DNA of 64,000 bases from Alphaproteobacteria bacterium (GTDB lineage Bacteria; Pseudomonadota; Alphaproteobacteria; Caulobacterales; Hyphomonadaceae), in contig JAAANZ010000022.1 of assembly GCA_009909065.1 (NCBI GenBank), positions 29,487-93,486 of the forward strand, written 5' to 3'. The stretch's first letter is position 1. Every line of letters begins with the position of its first letter. A model generated the notes under the pieces. The model was not told the origin of the DNA. It did no database searches and saw only the letters and a list, made by a program, of their open reading frames with translations. The translations under genes were made by a program, and so were the position numbers. This document shows, in pieces, positions 48,446 to 57,512 of the stretch.

Positions 48446-48910
48446 ATGCGCGCTCTGTTTTCGATTTTTCCGCTGCTGGTCATACCGGTGGCGATCTATA
48501 ATATCATGGCTTTTGCCGGTGGCGGCGACCCGGTCGCGATCGAGGGCAGCGAGCGGGTCCTGGCCGGCCTGACCGACGAGCTCAATGCCTCGATCATGTC
48601 GGTGCCGATGATCTCGGGCGTGACATGGACGCTGACCAATGGCGCCGTGCTCCTGATGCTGGGCCTGCTTTTCCTCTTCCTGGAAATCCTGAAATCGACA
48701 TCGACCGGTACGGCGACCATCATGAATCACGCGGTCTCGATGATCCTGTTCATCGTCTGCCTGATCGAGTTTCTGCTGATCGCGGATTTCGCCACATCGA
48801 TCTTCTTCATCCTGACGATCATGACACTGCTGGACGTGCTGGCCGGCGTGGTCGTCACCATTGTCTCGGCACGCCGCGACTTTGCGGTGGGCGAGGGCTT
48901 CGGCGGCTGA
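48446..48910 (+). CDS. Small membrane protein of unknown function
   Basis: 154 residues, four hydrophobic segments (LFSIFPLLVIPVAIYNIMAF, GVTWTLTNGAVLLMLGLLFLFLEILKS, VSMILFIVCLIEFLLIADFAT, FILTIMTLLDVLAGVVVTIVS). I start at 48446 because GAGGAGGGGAGC sits just before it. An in-frame ATG at 48329/48335 would add 39 charged residues. Family not named. Followed by a convergent bidirectional terminator. Confidence 0.75.
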   Translation: MRALFSIFPLLVIPVAIYNIMAFAGGGDPVAIEGSERVLAGLTDELNASIMSVPMISGVTWTLTNGAVLLMLGLLFLFLEILKSTSTGTATIMNHAVSMILFIVCLIEFLLIADFATSIFFILTIMTLLDVLAGVVVTIVSARRDFAVGEGFGG

Positions 48911-48936
48911 CCGGACCAGCGCCCGCGCGACAGGAC

Positions 48937-48966
48937 AAGGCCCGGGCCAGGCGCCCGGGCCTTTTT
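48937..48966. terminator. Bidirectional terminator between the membrane protein and phaR
   Basis: AAGGCCCGGGC...GCCCGGGCCTTTTT: 9-base stem 48939-48947 with 48953-48961, loop about 5 bases, T-run after and A-pair before. Serves the plus-strand membrane gene and possibly phaR from the minus side. Confidence 0.85.
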
Positions 48967-48994
48967 CGTTTCCCGGCCGTGGTGCGCCGGCTGG

Positions 48995-49594
48995 CTATTT
49001 TCCCGATTTCTTGGCCAGCTCGGCGAGCTGGCGCTGCATCTCCGCCATCTGGTTCTGCATGAGGGTCAGGGCATCCTCGTCGGCGTCCGAGCCTTCGCCG
49101 GCTTCACGCTCGCCCTCTCCATCATCCAGCGTCTCGTCGCGCGGCGTCAGCGCGGGATTGAACATGCGCATGGCGCTTTCGAACATTTCCATGTTCCGGC
49201 GGGCCTGTTTCTCGAACATCGCGATCGGGGTGGCCCCGCCCATGGCACTGCGCCAGCGCTCCTGGGCCTCGGCGAAACTGTTCATGCTCATGTCCAGCCA
49301 GGCCGGCAGGACATTCTGTGCCCCGCCCCCGTAAAAACCGATCAGCTGTCGCAGGAAGTTCAGTGGCAGCGCGCCTTCGCCCTTGGTCTCGTATTCGTAG
49401 ATGATCTGGGTGAGCACTGCGCGGGTGAGATCCTCGCCCGTCTTGGCATCGCGCACTTCGAAATCCACGCCCTTTCGGACCAGTTCGGAAAGGTAGTCGA
49501 GCGTGACATAAGACGAGCTCGACGTGTCATACAGCCGCCTGTTGGCGTATTTCTTGATGATGATTGGTCCGTCAGTGGTTTTCTGCTTCGCCAT
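48995..49594 (-). CDS. phaR: Polyhydroxyalkanoate synthesis repressor PhaR
   Basis: 199 residues. N-terminal PHB/PHA accumulation regulator DNA-binding domain: IIKKYANRRLYDTSSSSYVTLDYLSELVRKG, then DAKTGEDLTRAVLTQIIYEYE. A helical C-terminus follows with FYGGGAQNVLPAWLDMSM and an acidic linker. Represses PHA genes and binds PHA granules. Divergent from phaB. The 164-base gap between them (49595-49758) probably holds its operator, which I cannot place. Confidence 0.94.
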   Translation of the reverse strand: MAKQKTTDGPIIIKKYANRRLYDTSSSSYVTLDYLSELVRKGVDFEVRDAKTGEDLTRAVLTQIIYEYETKGEGALPLNFLRQLIGFYGGGAQNVLPAWLDMSMNSFAEAQERWRSAMGGATPIAMFEKQARRNMEMFESAMRMFNPALTPRDETLDDGEGEREAGEGSDADEDALTLMQNQMAEMQRQLAELAKKSGK

Positions 49595-49758
49595 GTCCTG
49601 CCCTCAAACCCGCTTCGCCGCGGTCACGTTTCCTCTGTGAATACAAGATAGTTGCACAGAATTGCCCAATCGACCAAGGTCGTCTTGCGTTCGGGTAGCA
49701 TCAACGGCTTAAACTGTGATTGAGCGTGAGCCGCAATTCGCCAAGGAAGGATAAGGAC

Positions 49759-50484
49759 ATGGCAAGAACCGCACTCGTGACGGGCGGAACCAGGGGCATC
49801 GGGCGCGCGATCAGCCAGCGCCTGAAGGAAGAGGGCTTCGAGGTCGCGGCCAATTTCGGCGGCAATGAGGAAAAGGCCCGCCAGTTCACCGAAGAGACGG
49901 GTATCCGATCCTACAAGTTCAATGTCGGCGATTTCGAGGCTGTCGGAGAGGGGCTGAAACAGATCGAGTCCGAAATCGGCCCGGTGGATGTCGTCGTCAA
50001 CAATGCCGGCATCACCCGTGATGCGCCCTTTCACAAGATGGGCCCGGAACAGTGGCAGGAAGTGATCGATGTCGATCTCAGCTCCGCGTTCAATGTCACC
50101 CGCCAGGTCTGGGAGGGCATGCGCGAGCGCGGCTTCGGCCGGGTCGTCAATATTTCCTCGATCAACGGCCAGAAGGGCCAGTTCGGGCAGGTCAACTATT
50201 CGGCGGCCAAGGCGGGCCTCATCGGCTTTACCAAGGCGCTGGCCCAGGAGGGCGCGAAAAAGGGCATCACGGTAAACTGCGTCGCGCCCGGCTATGTGGA
50301 TACGGACATGGTCGCCGCCGTGCCGGAGAACGTGCTCGAGGGGATCATTTCCTCCATCCCGGTCGGCCGGCTGGGCAAGGCCGAGGAGATTGCCGACGCG
50401 GTGGCCTGGCTGTCAGGCGAGAGATGCGGCTTCGTCACGGGTGCCACGATCCCGGTGAACGGCGCGCAGTATATCGCGGGCTGA
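49759..50484 (+). CDS. phaB: Acetoacetyl-CoA reductase (NADPH), SDR family
   Basis: Reduces acetoacetyl-CoA to (R)-3-hydroxybutyryl-CoA for polyhydroxybutyrate synthesis. 241 residues. TGGTRGIGRAI (cofactor motif), NNAGITRDAPFHKM, ISSINGQKGQFGQVNYSAAKAGL (Ser-Tyr-Lys triad; GQFGQ-N-YSAAK is typical of PhaB), and PVNGAQYIAG at the C-terminus. ATG 49759 follows AAGGAAGG. phaC is not in the window. Neighbouring phaR supports the assignment over FabG. Confidence 0.94.
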   Translation: MARTALVTGGTRGIGRAISQRLKEEGFEVAANFGGNEEKARQFTEETGIRSYKFNVGDFEAVGEGLKQIESEIGPVDVVVNNAGITRDAPFHKMGPEQWQEVIDVDLSSAFNVTRQVWEGMRERGFGRVVNISSINGQKGQFGQVNYSAAKAGLIGFTKALAQEGAKKGITVNCVAPGYVDTDMVAAVPENVLEGIISSIPVGRLGKAEEIADAVAWLSGERCGFVTGATIPVNGAQYIAG

Positions 50485-50553
50485 AGCCGCCCCCGGCGCA
50501 CATCCGTGCCGCGGCCCGAAGGCGCCCCGGGCCGCGCGTCACAGCAAATCCCT

Positions 50554-51396
50554 TCATTCGTGGCGCAGCCAGAGCGCGCAGGCATCATCGCGGGTCTTGA
50601 TCCGGCCGAGCCGGGCATTGTCGGCGTCAGCCCCTTCGAGCGCGCGCAGGCGCTGCAGTGCTCCGATCAGGCCATGCTCACGCACCGTGTCGATGAGGCC
50701 GGCCGGTGTCATTTCCCGATAGGGCGAGACGAGGCGGAAAAAGCCGTCGCTCATCAGGAGAATGTCGGCGCCCGTATCGAGCCGGACCTCGCGGCGCTCG
50801 AGATGCTGGGCCGCGCCGGGATCGAGCCCGAATATCGCCCGGCCGGGCGTGTTCTGCGCGCGCCGCGCGGCGCGAAGCGCTTCCAGCCGGTCTTCGGGGG
50901 ACATGGCCAGAAGGGTCCGCGCCGCCTGTGTCTCGTCCTCGGCCTTTTCCGGCGTGCCGATGAGCTCTGCCTCGCCCGGCCGGCCCGAAATGATGGCCAT
51001 GCAGTCGCCGAGCCAGCACAATTGCGCGCGCCCCGGCCCCGTCAGCTGCATCCAGATGCCTGCGGCGATCGGGGCGGCCTCGCCTGGCAAGGCGTCCAGC
51101 GCGATCGCGCTCTCGCGGGCCGCGGCCGCGCGCACGTCTTCCAGAACGGCGGTGAAATAGGCCCCGGCGCCCTGGCCGGGTGCGGGGGCGGTGAGCAGGC
51201 GCGCGCTCAGCGCCTCGGCAATCCAGGCCGCGCCGCTCTCGGCCTGCGGGAAGGGCCTGAGATCGCTCACATCGCTGGCTCCGTCGAGCACCCAGGCCGT
51301 GCCCGCGCCGAGATCGTATCCGAACCGGTCATCGCCCGTGCGTCCCGGCTGGCCGGGATCGTTCACGGTTTCAAGGCAATCCAGCGTGCCCTCCAT
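50554..51396 (-). CDS. PP2C-like Ser/Thr protein phosphatase
   Basis: 280 residues. Motifs of the PP2C/SpoIIE fold: GRTGDDRFGYD and WVLDGASDV (metal-binding Asp in motif I/II), AQLCWLGDCMA (GDS-type motif), ADILLMSDGFFRLV (motif with the SDG), and RDDACALW (final DD metal ligands). Lacks the usual DGHGG but keeps all metal Asp. Located 31 bases downstream of yebC, so probably the second gene of that operon. Possible targets unknown. ATG 51396 used; longer frames upstream overlap yebC. Confidence 0.8.
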   Translation of the reverse strand: MEGTLDCLETVNDPGQPGRTGDDRFGYDLGAGTAWVLDGASDVSDLRPFPQAESGAAWIAEALSARLLTAPAPGQGAGAYFTAVLEDVRAAAARESAIALDALPGEAAPIAAGIWMQLTGPGRAQLCWLGDCMAIISGRPGEAELIGTPEKAEDETQAARTLLAMSPEDRLEALRAARRAQNTPGRAIFGLDPGAAQHLERREVRLDTGADILLMSDGFFRLVSPYREMTPAGLIDTVREHGLIGALQRLRALEGADADNARLGRIKTRDDACALWLRHE

Positions 51397-51427
51397 GTTT
51401 GCCGTCTCCCCGGGCGCCGAAACGGCC

Positions 51428-52180
51428 CTAGCTGGCCAGGCGCTCCATCTCCGCTTCGGAAAGTTCGGAATTGTCATAGACATTCTGGACATCGTCCAGC
51501 TCGTCGAGGGCATCGAGCAGTTTCATCAGCGTGTCGGCATGGTCGCCTTCGACCGGCACGCTGTTCTGCGGGCGCCAGATCAGCTTTGTGGATTTCGCCT
51601 CGGTTTCCGGCCATGTCTCGTCCAGCGCGGCGGCGACCTCATTGAGGTCCTCGCGCGCGGTATAGATGACGAAGGTCTCGCCTTCGGCCTGGACATCCTC
51701 GGCGCCGGCCTCGATGGCGGCCAGCATGACATCCTCCTCCTCGCCGATTGCGGCGGGATAGATGATCTCGCCGACCTGGTCGAAGCCGAAACTGACCGAG
51801 CCGGTCTCGCCGAGATTGCCGCCATTCTTCGAGAAGGTCGCGCGGATATCGCCGGCCGCCCGGTTGCGGTTGTCGGTCGAGGCTTCCACGATGATGCCGA
51901 CGCCGCCGGGCCCGAAGCCCTCATAGCGCACATCCTCATAGGCTTCCCCGCCGCCGCCGGCGCCCTTGTCGATGGCGCGCTTGATATTGTCCTTGGGCAT
52001 GGATTCGCCCTTGGCATTGCGGATGGCCAGGCGCAGGCGCGGATTGGCGTCCGGATCGGGACCGCCAAGCTTCGTCGCGATGGTGATCTCCTTTGAAAGC
52101 CGCGAGAAGAGGACGGCCCGCTTCTTGTCCTGCGCGCCCTTGCGATGCTGGATGTTCGCCCATTTACTGTGGCCGGCCAT
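51428..52180 (-). CDS. YebC/PmpR-family protein (transcriptional or translational regulator)
   Basis: 250 residues. Family start MAGHSKWANIQHRKGAQDKKRA, then the conserved KGGPDPDANPRLRLAIRNAKGE region, GGGEAYEDVRYEGFGPGGVGIIVEASTDN, and TFSKNGGNLGETGSVSFGFD. Members are described as transcription factors or, more recently, as factors easing ribosome stalling at proline runs. ATG 52180 gives the standard N-terminus. Next to a PP2C-like phosphatase rather than ruvC, which follows yebC in many species. Confidence 0.94.
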   Translation of the reverse strand: MAGHSKWANIQHRKGAQDKKRAVLFSRLSKEITIATKLGGPDPDANPRLRLAIRNAKGESMPKDNIKRAIDKGAGGGGEAYEDVRYEGFGPGGVGIIVEASTDNRNRAAGDIRATFSKNGGNLGETGSVSFGFDQVGEIIYPAAIGEEEDVMLAAIEAGAEDVQAEGETFVIYTAREDLNEVAAALDETWPETEAKSTKLIWRPQNSVPVEGDHADTLMKLLDALDELDDVQNVYDNSELSEAEMERLAS

Positions 52181-52325
52181 GGGGGTCTTGCCTTCCTTGA
52201 TCCCGTATTCGTCCGTTGGGGGACATCTATCGCAAGCCTGCGCCCGTGGAAAGGCGCGCACCGCCTTTGCGGTGCCGTAGCCGCCGCGCTCGCCAATGAC
52301 ATCATTCGTGCCTTACGGCGCGATG

Positions 52326-52347
52326 GACCCCAGCCAGCGCTGGGGTC
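52326..52347. repeat. Hairpin upstream of yebC
   Basis: GACCCCAGC-CAGC-GCTGGGGTC, a perfect 9-base stem. Sits in a 258-base gap (52181-52438) that holds no supported gene. Confidence 0.55.
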
Positions 52348-52394
52348 TGCGGCGAGGAGGTGAGCAATCCGGCCGGGGGTGTCACGATGGAGAG

Positions 52395-52431
52395 GTGGAT
52401 GGCGGGTGTCGCTACGCTCAACCCGCCCTAC
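52395..52431. repeat. Widespread palindromic repeat (GGCGGGT ... ACCCGCC)
   Basis: GTGGATGGCGGGTGTCGC then TACGCTCAACCCGCCCTAC, with arms GGCGGGT (52401-52407) and ACCCGCC (52421-52427). From memory, this kind of palindrome is found in many bacterial genomes. It ends a few bases before the 3' end of the 51-residue small membrane protein. Confidence 0.6.
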
Positions 52432-52438
52432 TTGCTGT

Positions 52439-52594
52439 TCACTCCGCCGGCGCGTGTGAGCCGCCATCCTCCGCCTGCCGGCGCGCATCGGCGAGTTTGA
52501 GCCGCTTCATGCTGAAAAGGTGGATTATGAAGATGGTTCCCATGACGAGCATGAGCAGCGCGAACATCAGGATATTGGCGATGGCTTCACTCAT
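52439..52594 (-). CDS. Small membrane protein, 51 residues
   Basis: Below the usual size cutoff but well formed: start ATG at 52592-52594, stop at 52439-52441. Residues 6-28 are a single hydrophobic helix (ANILMFALLMLVMGTIFIIH), followed by a basic/acidic tail (MKRLKLADARRQAEDGG). Its ATG overlaps the stop of the 68-residue protein upstream by 4 bases, so the two are translated together. Unknown function. Confidence 0.6.
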   Translation of the reverse strand: MSEAIANILMFALLMLVMGTIFIIHLFSMKRLKLADARRQAEDGGSHAPAE

Positions 52595-52797
52595 CGCTTA
52601 CCACCATTCTCTGCCTGATATAGTAAGCAAGCAAAAAATACTGTCGTCCCGATCAGGGCAAAAACCCTGAAGAGCATGCTCAGGGGCTCTGACGCACCCG
52701 GCGCGAACAATGACGCCACGACGCCCGACACGGCGATTGCGCTGAAAAAGGTCGCGCAGAATTTTCGGATCTCGTTTCGTCGCTGAACCGGCGTCAT
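52591..52797 (-). CDS. Small membrane protein, 68 residues
   Basis: Two hydrophobic segments (FFSAIAVSGVVASLFA and LFRVFALIGTTVFFACLLY) flanked by charged ends. Its ATG at 52797 lies 20 bases after the argG stop on the same strand, and its stop overlaps the 51-residue gene by 4 bases. The pair therefore forms the tail of the argG unit. No family recognised. Confidence 0.6.
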   Translation of the reverse strand: MTPVQRRNEIRKFCATFFSAIAVSGVVASLFAPGASEPLSMLFRVFALIGTTVFFACLLYQAENGGKR

Positions 52798-52817
52798 GTC
52801 GGCCCCCGTTTGCGAGC

Positions 52818-54056
52818 CTAATTCCGCCCCAGCCGCTTATCCCGCGCCGCCAAGAGCCTCAGGCGCAATGCGTTCAGCTTGATGAAGCCTTCCGCGTCCT
52901 TCTGGTCATAGGCGCCGGCATCATCCTCGAAGGTGACATGGGCTTCGGAGTAGAGCGAACGGGGTGACGTGCGGCCGATGAGGTGCACCCCGCCCTTGTA
53001 GAGCTTCAGGCGCACTTCGCCGGTGACATGCTGCTGGCTGTGGTCGATGGCGGCCTGGAGCATTTCGCGTTCCGGGCTCCACCAGAAGCCGTTATAGATG
53101 AGCTCGGCATATTTCGGCATGAGTTCGTCCTTGAGGTGCGCGGCGCCGCGGTCGAGCGTGATCTGCTCGATCCCGCGATGGGCCGCCAGCAGGACCGTCC
53201 CGCCCGGCGTCTCGTATATGCCGCGCGATTTCATGCCGACGAAACGGTTCTCCAGGAGGTCGAGCCGGCCGATGCCATGGGTGCGCCCCAGCGCGTTGAG
53301 TTCGTTCAGCAGGGCGGCGGGCGCAAGCGCCTCGCCATTGACGCTGACCGCATCGCCCTTTTCGAAACCGATGGTCACGATTTCCGGCTTGTCGGGGCCG
53401 TCCTCGGGATCGACCGTGCGCTGGAAGACGAAATCGGGCGCCTCCTCGCCGGGATCTTCCAGCACCTTGCCCTCGCTGGAGGTGTGGAGAAGGTTCGCAT
53501 CGACGCTGAACGGCGCCTCGCCCTGCTTGTCGGCCGGCACGGGGATGCCATGCCTTTCCGCAAATTCGATGAGGTCGGTGCGCGACTTCAGTTCCCAGTC
53601 GCGCCAGGGCGCGATCACGCGGATATCGGGCTTGAGCGCATAATAGCCGAGCTCGAAACGCACCTGGTCATTGCCCTTGCCGGTGGCGCCATGACAGACC
53701 GCATCGGCGCCGACCATTTCGGCAATCTCGATCTGGCGCCTGGCGATGAGCGGGCGCGCGATCGAGGTGCCGAGCAGATAGACGCCTTCATAGACCGCGT
53801 TGGCTCGGAACATCGGGAAGACATAATCGCGCACGAAATCCTCGCGCAGATCCTCGATGAAGATGTTTTCCGGCGGCAGGCCCATCTCCAGCGCCTTGCG
53901 GCGCGCCGGCTCCAGTTCCTCGCCCTGGCCGAGATCGGCGGTGAAGGTGACCACTTCGCAGCCCAGCTCGGTTTCCAGCCATTTCAGGATGATCGATGTG
54001 TCGAGCCCCCCGGAATAGGCAAGGACGACCTTTTTCGGCGGGGATTCCATCGGCAT
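52818..54056 (-). CDS. argG: Argininosuccinate synthase
   Basis: Joins citrulline and aspartate, using ATP. 412 residues. [18 protein letters not shown] (P-loop-like ATP motif), [51 protein letters not shown], and the C-terminal [22 protein letters not shown] are all family landmarks. ATG 54056 chosen; 54050 is the next. Two small membrane-protein genes follow on the same strand. Confidence 0.96.
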   Translation of the reverse strand: MPMESPPKKVVLAYSGGLDTSIILKWLETELGCEVVTFTADLGQGEELEPARRKALEMGLPPENIFIEDLREDFVRDYVFPMFRANAVYEGVYLLGTSIARPLIARRQIEIAEMVGADAVCHGATGKGNDQVRFELGYYALKPDIRVIAPWRDWELKSRTDLIEFAERHGIPVPADKQGEAPFSVDANLLHTSSEGKVLEDPGEEAPDFVFQRTVDPEDGPDKPEIVTIGFEKGDAVSVNGEALAPAALLNELNALGRTHGIGRLDLLENRFVGMKSRGIYETPGGTVLLAAHRGIEQITLDRGAAHLKDELMPKYAELIYNGFWWSPEREMLQAAIDHSQQHVTGEVRLKLYKGGVHLIGRTSPRSLYSEAHVTFEDDAGAYDQKDAEGFIKLNALRLRLLAARDKRLGRN

Positions 54057-54210
54057 GAGGCGGCTCCGTTGTCGCGGGAAATGAGGCAATGTTTGGCGCC
54101 GCAACATAAGGATGTGTCTGCGCCCGGCAAGAGATCACCGCGAACCCGCCGCGCAGGCGCCATGATTTGCCGCCAGCCTCGTCTCACGCTGGCAAACAGG
54201 GAGGACACCC

Positions 54211-54948
54211 ATGAAACGCCTGATCGCCGCCTTCGCGGCTGCCATACTGCCCCTGAGCGCGAGCTGCGCGCAGGCCGAAGCCACCGAAACGGAGGACGAA
54301 GTGCATTCCTATATCCTGCTCGACCGGACCGGTTCCATGTCCGGCATCTGGGACGAGGCGCTGTCCTCGGTGAACGCCTATGCCGCCTCCGTGGCCGAGG
54401 AAGAGGCCGGCGGCCCGGACACCCTGTCAACACAGGTCACGCTGGCGGTTTTCGACAGCCAGGACGGGTTGCAATTCGATGTCCTGCGCCGCGGCGTGAA
54501 TGCCGACACCTGGTCGCCGGTCACCGATGACGAGGCCTCCCCGCGCGGCATGACCCCGCTTTTCGACGCGATCGGGCGGATTGTCGGCCTCGCGGAAGGC
54601 GACAAGCCCGAGCGCGCCGTTCTGGTCATCATGACGGACGGGCATGAAAACGCCTCGCGCGAGATGACGAAAGACGGCGCAAAGGCCGCGCTCGACCGGG
54701 TCCGCGCGAAGGGTTTCGAGGTCGTGTTCCTCGGCGCGGAGTTTGCCAGCTTCGACGATGCCGACGCGGTCGGGGTGTCGGGCGCGAAATCCATGGCGGT
54801 TGGCCAGGGCTCGATGCAGGACACGATGCAGCGCCTGGGCAAGAAGTCGCGCGCCTATGGCAAGGGCGAGGACGCCGAAATCGAATTCGACGCGGAAGAC
54901 CGCGTCGTGGCCAATGAAGAGGATGTGAAAGAACGCAAGGGCAATTAG
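54211..54948 (+). CDS. Secreted von Willebrand factor A domain protein
   Basis: 245 residues. Signal peptide at residues 1-22 (RLIAAFAAAILPLSASCAQA); the Cys at the end of the hydrophobic stretch could make it a lipoprotein, but the lipobox is imperfect. A vWA domain covers about 34-205: ILLDRTGSMSGIWDE holds the MIDAS DxTGSMS motif, GMTPLFDAIG supplies the Thr, and LVIMTDGHENAS the Asp. Predicts a metal-dependent adhesion site. A long inverted repeat follows at 54970. Confidence 0.85.
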   Translation: MKRLIAAFAAAILPLSASCAQAEATETEDEVHSYILLDRTGSMSGIWDEALSSVNAYAASVAEEEAGGPDTLSTQVTLAVFDSQDGLQFDVLRRGVNADTWSPVTDDEASPRGMTPLFDAIGRIVGLAEGDKPERAVLVIMTDGHENASREMTKDGAKAALDRVRAKGFEVVFLGAEFASFDDADAVGVSGAKSMAVGQGSMQDTMQRLGKKSRAYGKGEDAEIEFDAEDRVVANEEDVKERKGN

Positions 54949-54969
54949 GCCAGATTGCGGCTCAAGGGC

Positions 54970-55080
54970 GCTCATCCTGAGCGGAGGCGAAGGACGAGCA
55001 GAGACGGAGGACGGGCGCCTTCGCCCCTCTCGGTGACCCTGCGGGGTCAGGCTCGTCCTTCGTCCTCGTTCAGGATGAGC
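54970..55080. repeat. Long imperfect inverted repeat between the vWA gene and hemN
   Basis: Two 30-base arms, 54970-54999 and 55051-55080 (26 of 30 positions complementary; shared half GCTCATCCTGAG / CTCAGGATGAGC type), with about 51 bases between. Transcribed from either side it would fold into a long stem. Looks like a chromosomal repeat often seen in Caulobacterales-type genomes, or a terminator for both flanking genes. Confidence 0.7.
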
Positions 55081-55128
55081 CTGACAGAGAGCGGCTGAAA
55101 CCCGCCCCAGATGACGCGGCCCGTCCCC

Positions 55129-56484
55129 TCACACCGCGCGGGCGTGGCGGCCTTCCTGCGGGGCGTCGCGATAGGCATCGAAGGCCGCCGCCACAGGGCG
55201 CACCAGCATGCGCGCGGCTTCCGGCACCGTGATTACCCGGCCCGAGATCTCGCACAGCCCCGCCTCGGCCATCGGGCGGGCGCGTGTCAGGGCTTCATCG
55301 AGCCCGTGGGCCGGCGCGCCCATTTCGGCGCAGACGGTCTCGAGATCGACTTCCAGGTTGCACATCAGCGCTTCGATGGCCCGTGCGCGCAGCCGGTCAT
55401 CATCGCTGATGGCGCGTCCGCGGGCCACCGGCAGGCCGCCGGCCTCGACCGCGTCTGTCCACTCGCGCATATCCTTGGCCGCCTGGGCAAAGCCTTCGCG
55501 GAAGGTGGAAATGGCGGAATTGCCGATGCCGATGATCGTTTGGCAGGGGTCGGTCGTGTAGCCTTGGAAATTGCGGCGCAGCGTGCCGTCTGCGGCGGCG
55601 CGGGCCAGCGGGTCGACCGGCTTTGCAAAATGGTCGAGACCGATCCGGGCATAGCCGCGCGCTTCCAGGGCTGCCGCGCACGCCTCGGCCTGGGCGAAAC
55701 GCGCCTTGAGGCCGGGAAGGGCGCTGGCATCGATCGCCGCCTGGTGCTTGGCGAACCAGGGAACATGCGCATAGCCGAACACGGCGACCCGGTCGACACG
55801 CAGATCCGCGGTGAAGTCGGCCGCTTCGATGATGTCCGCCTCGCTCTGGTGCGGCAGGCCATACATGAGGTCGAAATTGATCGCGTCGATCCCGGCGGCG
55901 CGCAGGTCGCCCAGCGCCTTTTCGATCATGTCGCGCGGCTGGAGGCGGTTGATCGCCTCCTGAACTCTTGGGCTCAGGGTCTGCACGCCGACGCTGGCGC
56001 GGGTCACGCCGCTGGCGGCCATGGCGGCGATTTTTTCATCCGTCAGTGAGCGTGGATCGAGTTCCACCGCGATCTCGCTTTCCTCATGGACGGCGAATGC
56101 CTCGCGCAAATGCTCCATCAGGGCAAAGAAATCGTCGGCCGCGAGCATGTTGGGCGAACCGCCCCCGAAATGAACATGGCGCGCCCCGCCATGAGGGGCG
56201 AGACGCTTTGCCCAGAGGTCGATTTCCTGGTGCAGGCGCGTCAGGTAGCGCGCAACGCGGTCATAGCCGTTCGGCACACTCGTGTGACAGCCGCAATACC
56301 AGCAAAGGGTCTCGCAGAAGGGGATATGCACATAAACCGAGATCGGTGCTTCGCGATCAAGCGCGCTGGCCCATCGTTCCAGTGTGGCGCGCGGAAACCT
56401 GTCCTGGAATTCCGCGGCGGTCGGGTAGCTCGTATAGCGTGGCACCGGCGCGGTCGCCCAGCGTGTCCATCGCGGCTCGATCAT
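55129..56484 (-). CDS. hemN: Oxygen-independent coproporphyrinogen III oxidase (radical SAM)
   Basis: 451 residues. Converts coproporphyrinogen III to protoporphyrinogen IX without oxygen. PVPRYTSYPTAAEFQDRF is the HemN N-terminus. The 4Fe-4S motif is CETLCWYCGCH (C-x3-C-x2-C), followed by HFGGGSPNMLAADDF and IAVELDPRSLTDEKI. The HemN C-terminal domain follows (NFQGYTTDPCQTIIGIGNSAIS). The TDPCQT segment may help tell it from HemW-like proteins. ATG 56484 follows AGGGAG. I see no clear FNR box upstream. Confidence 0.94.
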   Translation of the reverse strand: MIEPRWTRWATAPVPRYTSYPTAAEFQDRFPRATLERWASALDREAPISVYVHIPFCETLCWYCGCHTSVPNGYDRVARYLTRLHQEIDLWAKRLAPHGGARHVHFGGGSPNMLAADDFFALMEHLREAFAVHEESEIAVELDPRSLTDEKIAAMAASGVTRASVGVQTLSPRVQEAINRLQPRDMIEKALGDLRAAGIDAINFDLMYGLPHQSEADIIEAADFTADLRVDRVAVFGYAHVPWFAKHQAAIDASALPGLKARFAQAEACAAALEARGYARIGLDHFAKPVDPLARAAADGTLRRNFQGYTTDPCQTIIGIGNSAISTFREGFAQAAKDMREWTDAVEAGGLPVARGRAISDDDRLRARAIEALMCNLEVDLETVCAEMGAPAHGLDEALTRARPMAEAGLCEISGRVITVPEAARMLVRPVAAAFDAYRDAPQEGRHARAV

Positions 56485-56658
56485 GATCGGCTCCCTGCTG
56501 TCCATTCGGCCCCCGGCCCGCACCGTCGAAAGAGCCATGGCCGATGGCCGGCAGGAAGTGTCAGCGCGCCGCATGCGGCAATGGGTCCGCTGCCTCCAGC
56601 GGACCCGTCCGGGGCCGGTCGGGACGTGCCGGGCGCGGTGTCCCGGCCCGGCTCAACC

Positions 56659-57444
56659 CTAGCGCGGCGCCATGCGGATGGCGCCGTCGAGGCGCACATC
56701 CTCGCCATTGAAATAGCCGTTCCGGCACATTTCCACCGCCAGCGAGGCATATTCTTCCGGGTCGCCGAGCCGGGCGGGATGGGGCACCTGCGCGCCCAGT
56801 GCCTGCTTCACATTATCGGGCGCGCCCTGCAGCAGCGGGGTATTGAAGATGCCGGGCAGGATCGTGTTGATACGGATCAGCTCGCGCGAGAGATCGCGCG
56901 CGATCGGCAGGGTCATGCCGACAACGCCGCCCTTGGAGGCCGAATAGGCCGCCTGGCCGATCTGACCGTCCTCGGCCGCAACGGAGGCGGTGTTTACGAT
57001 TGCGCCGCGGTCGCCGTCGGGCAGCGGGTCGAGGCTCATCATGCCGGCCGCCGACTTGGCGATGCAGCGGAATGTGCCGACGAGGTTGATCTGGATGATC
57101 AGGTCGAACTTGTCGAGCGGGAAATGGCTGACCTCGCCGGTCTCCTTGTTGCGCGAGGCCGTCTTGACGGCATTGCCGGTGCCCGCGCAGTTGATGAGAA
57201 TGCGCTCCTGGCCGATGGCGTCGCGCGACTTGGCGAAGGCGCCGTCGACACTGGCCTCGTCGGTGACGTTGCACTCGCAGAAGACCCCGCCGAGCTCTTT
57301 CGCAAGCGCCTCGCCCTTTTCCGCATTCAGATCGAAAAGCGCGACCTTCACGCCGAATTCCTTGTTGAGCCGTGTGGCCGTGGCCGCGCCGAGGCCGGAA
57401 GCTCCGCCGGTGATCACCGCGGAAATGCTGGAATCGAGTTTCAT
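56659..57444 (-). CDS. SDR-family 3-hydroxyacyl-CoA dehydrogenase-like enzyme
   Basis: 261 residues. Cofactor motif TGGASGLGAATA, NCAGTGNAVKTASR, and the catalytic YSASKGG. Similar in layout to HSD17B10-type 2-methyl-3-hydroxyacyl-CoA dehydrogenases (FVIR-type loop, SKGGVVGMTLPIARDL). Likely in short-chain acyl-CoA or branched-chain amino acid degradation. Substrate not decided by sequence. Divergent from the DUF1232 gene. Confidence 0.85.
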   Translation of the reverse strand: MKLDSSISAVITGGASGLGAATATRLNKEFGVKVALFDLNAEKGEALAKELGGVFCECNVTDEASVDGAFAKSRDAIGQERILINCAGTGNAVKTASRNKETGEVSHFPLDKFDLIIQINLVGTFRCIAKSAAGMMSLDPLPDGDRGAIVNTASVAAEDGQIGQAAYSASKGGVVGMTLPIARDLSRELIRINTILPGIFNTPLLQGAPDNVKQALGAQVPHPARLGDPEEYASLAVEMCRNGYFNGEDVRLDGAIRMAPR

Positions 57445-57512
57445 GGGGCTGTAGTCCTCCCTTGCAATCGTTGAAGTGGCCTCGATCTATAACGCCGTGA
57501 GTGGAGCGGCCA

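Noticed and set aside
56485..56658. FNR box upstream of hemN
   Set aside because: No TTGAT-N4-ATCAA-like sequence seen.
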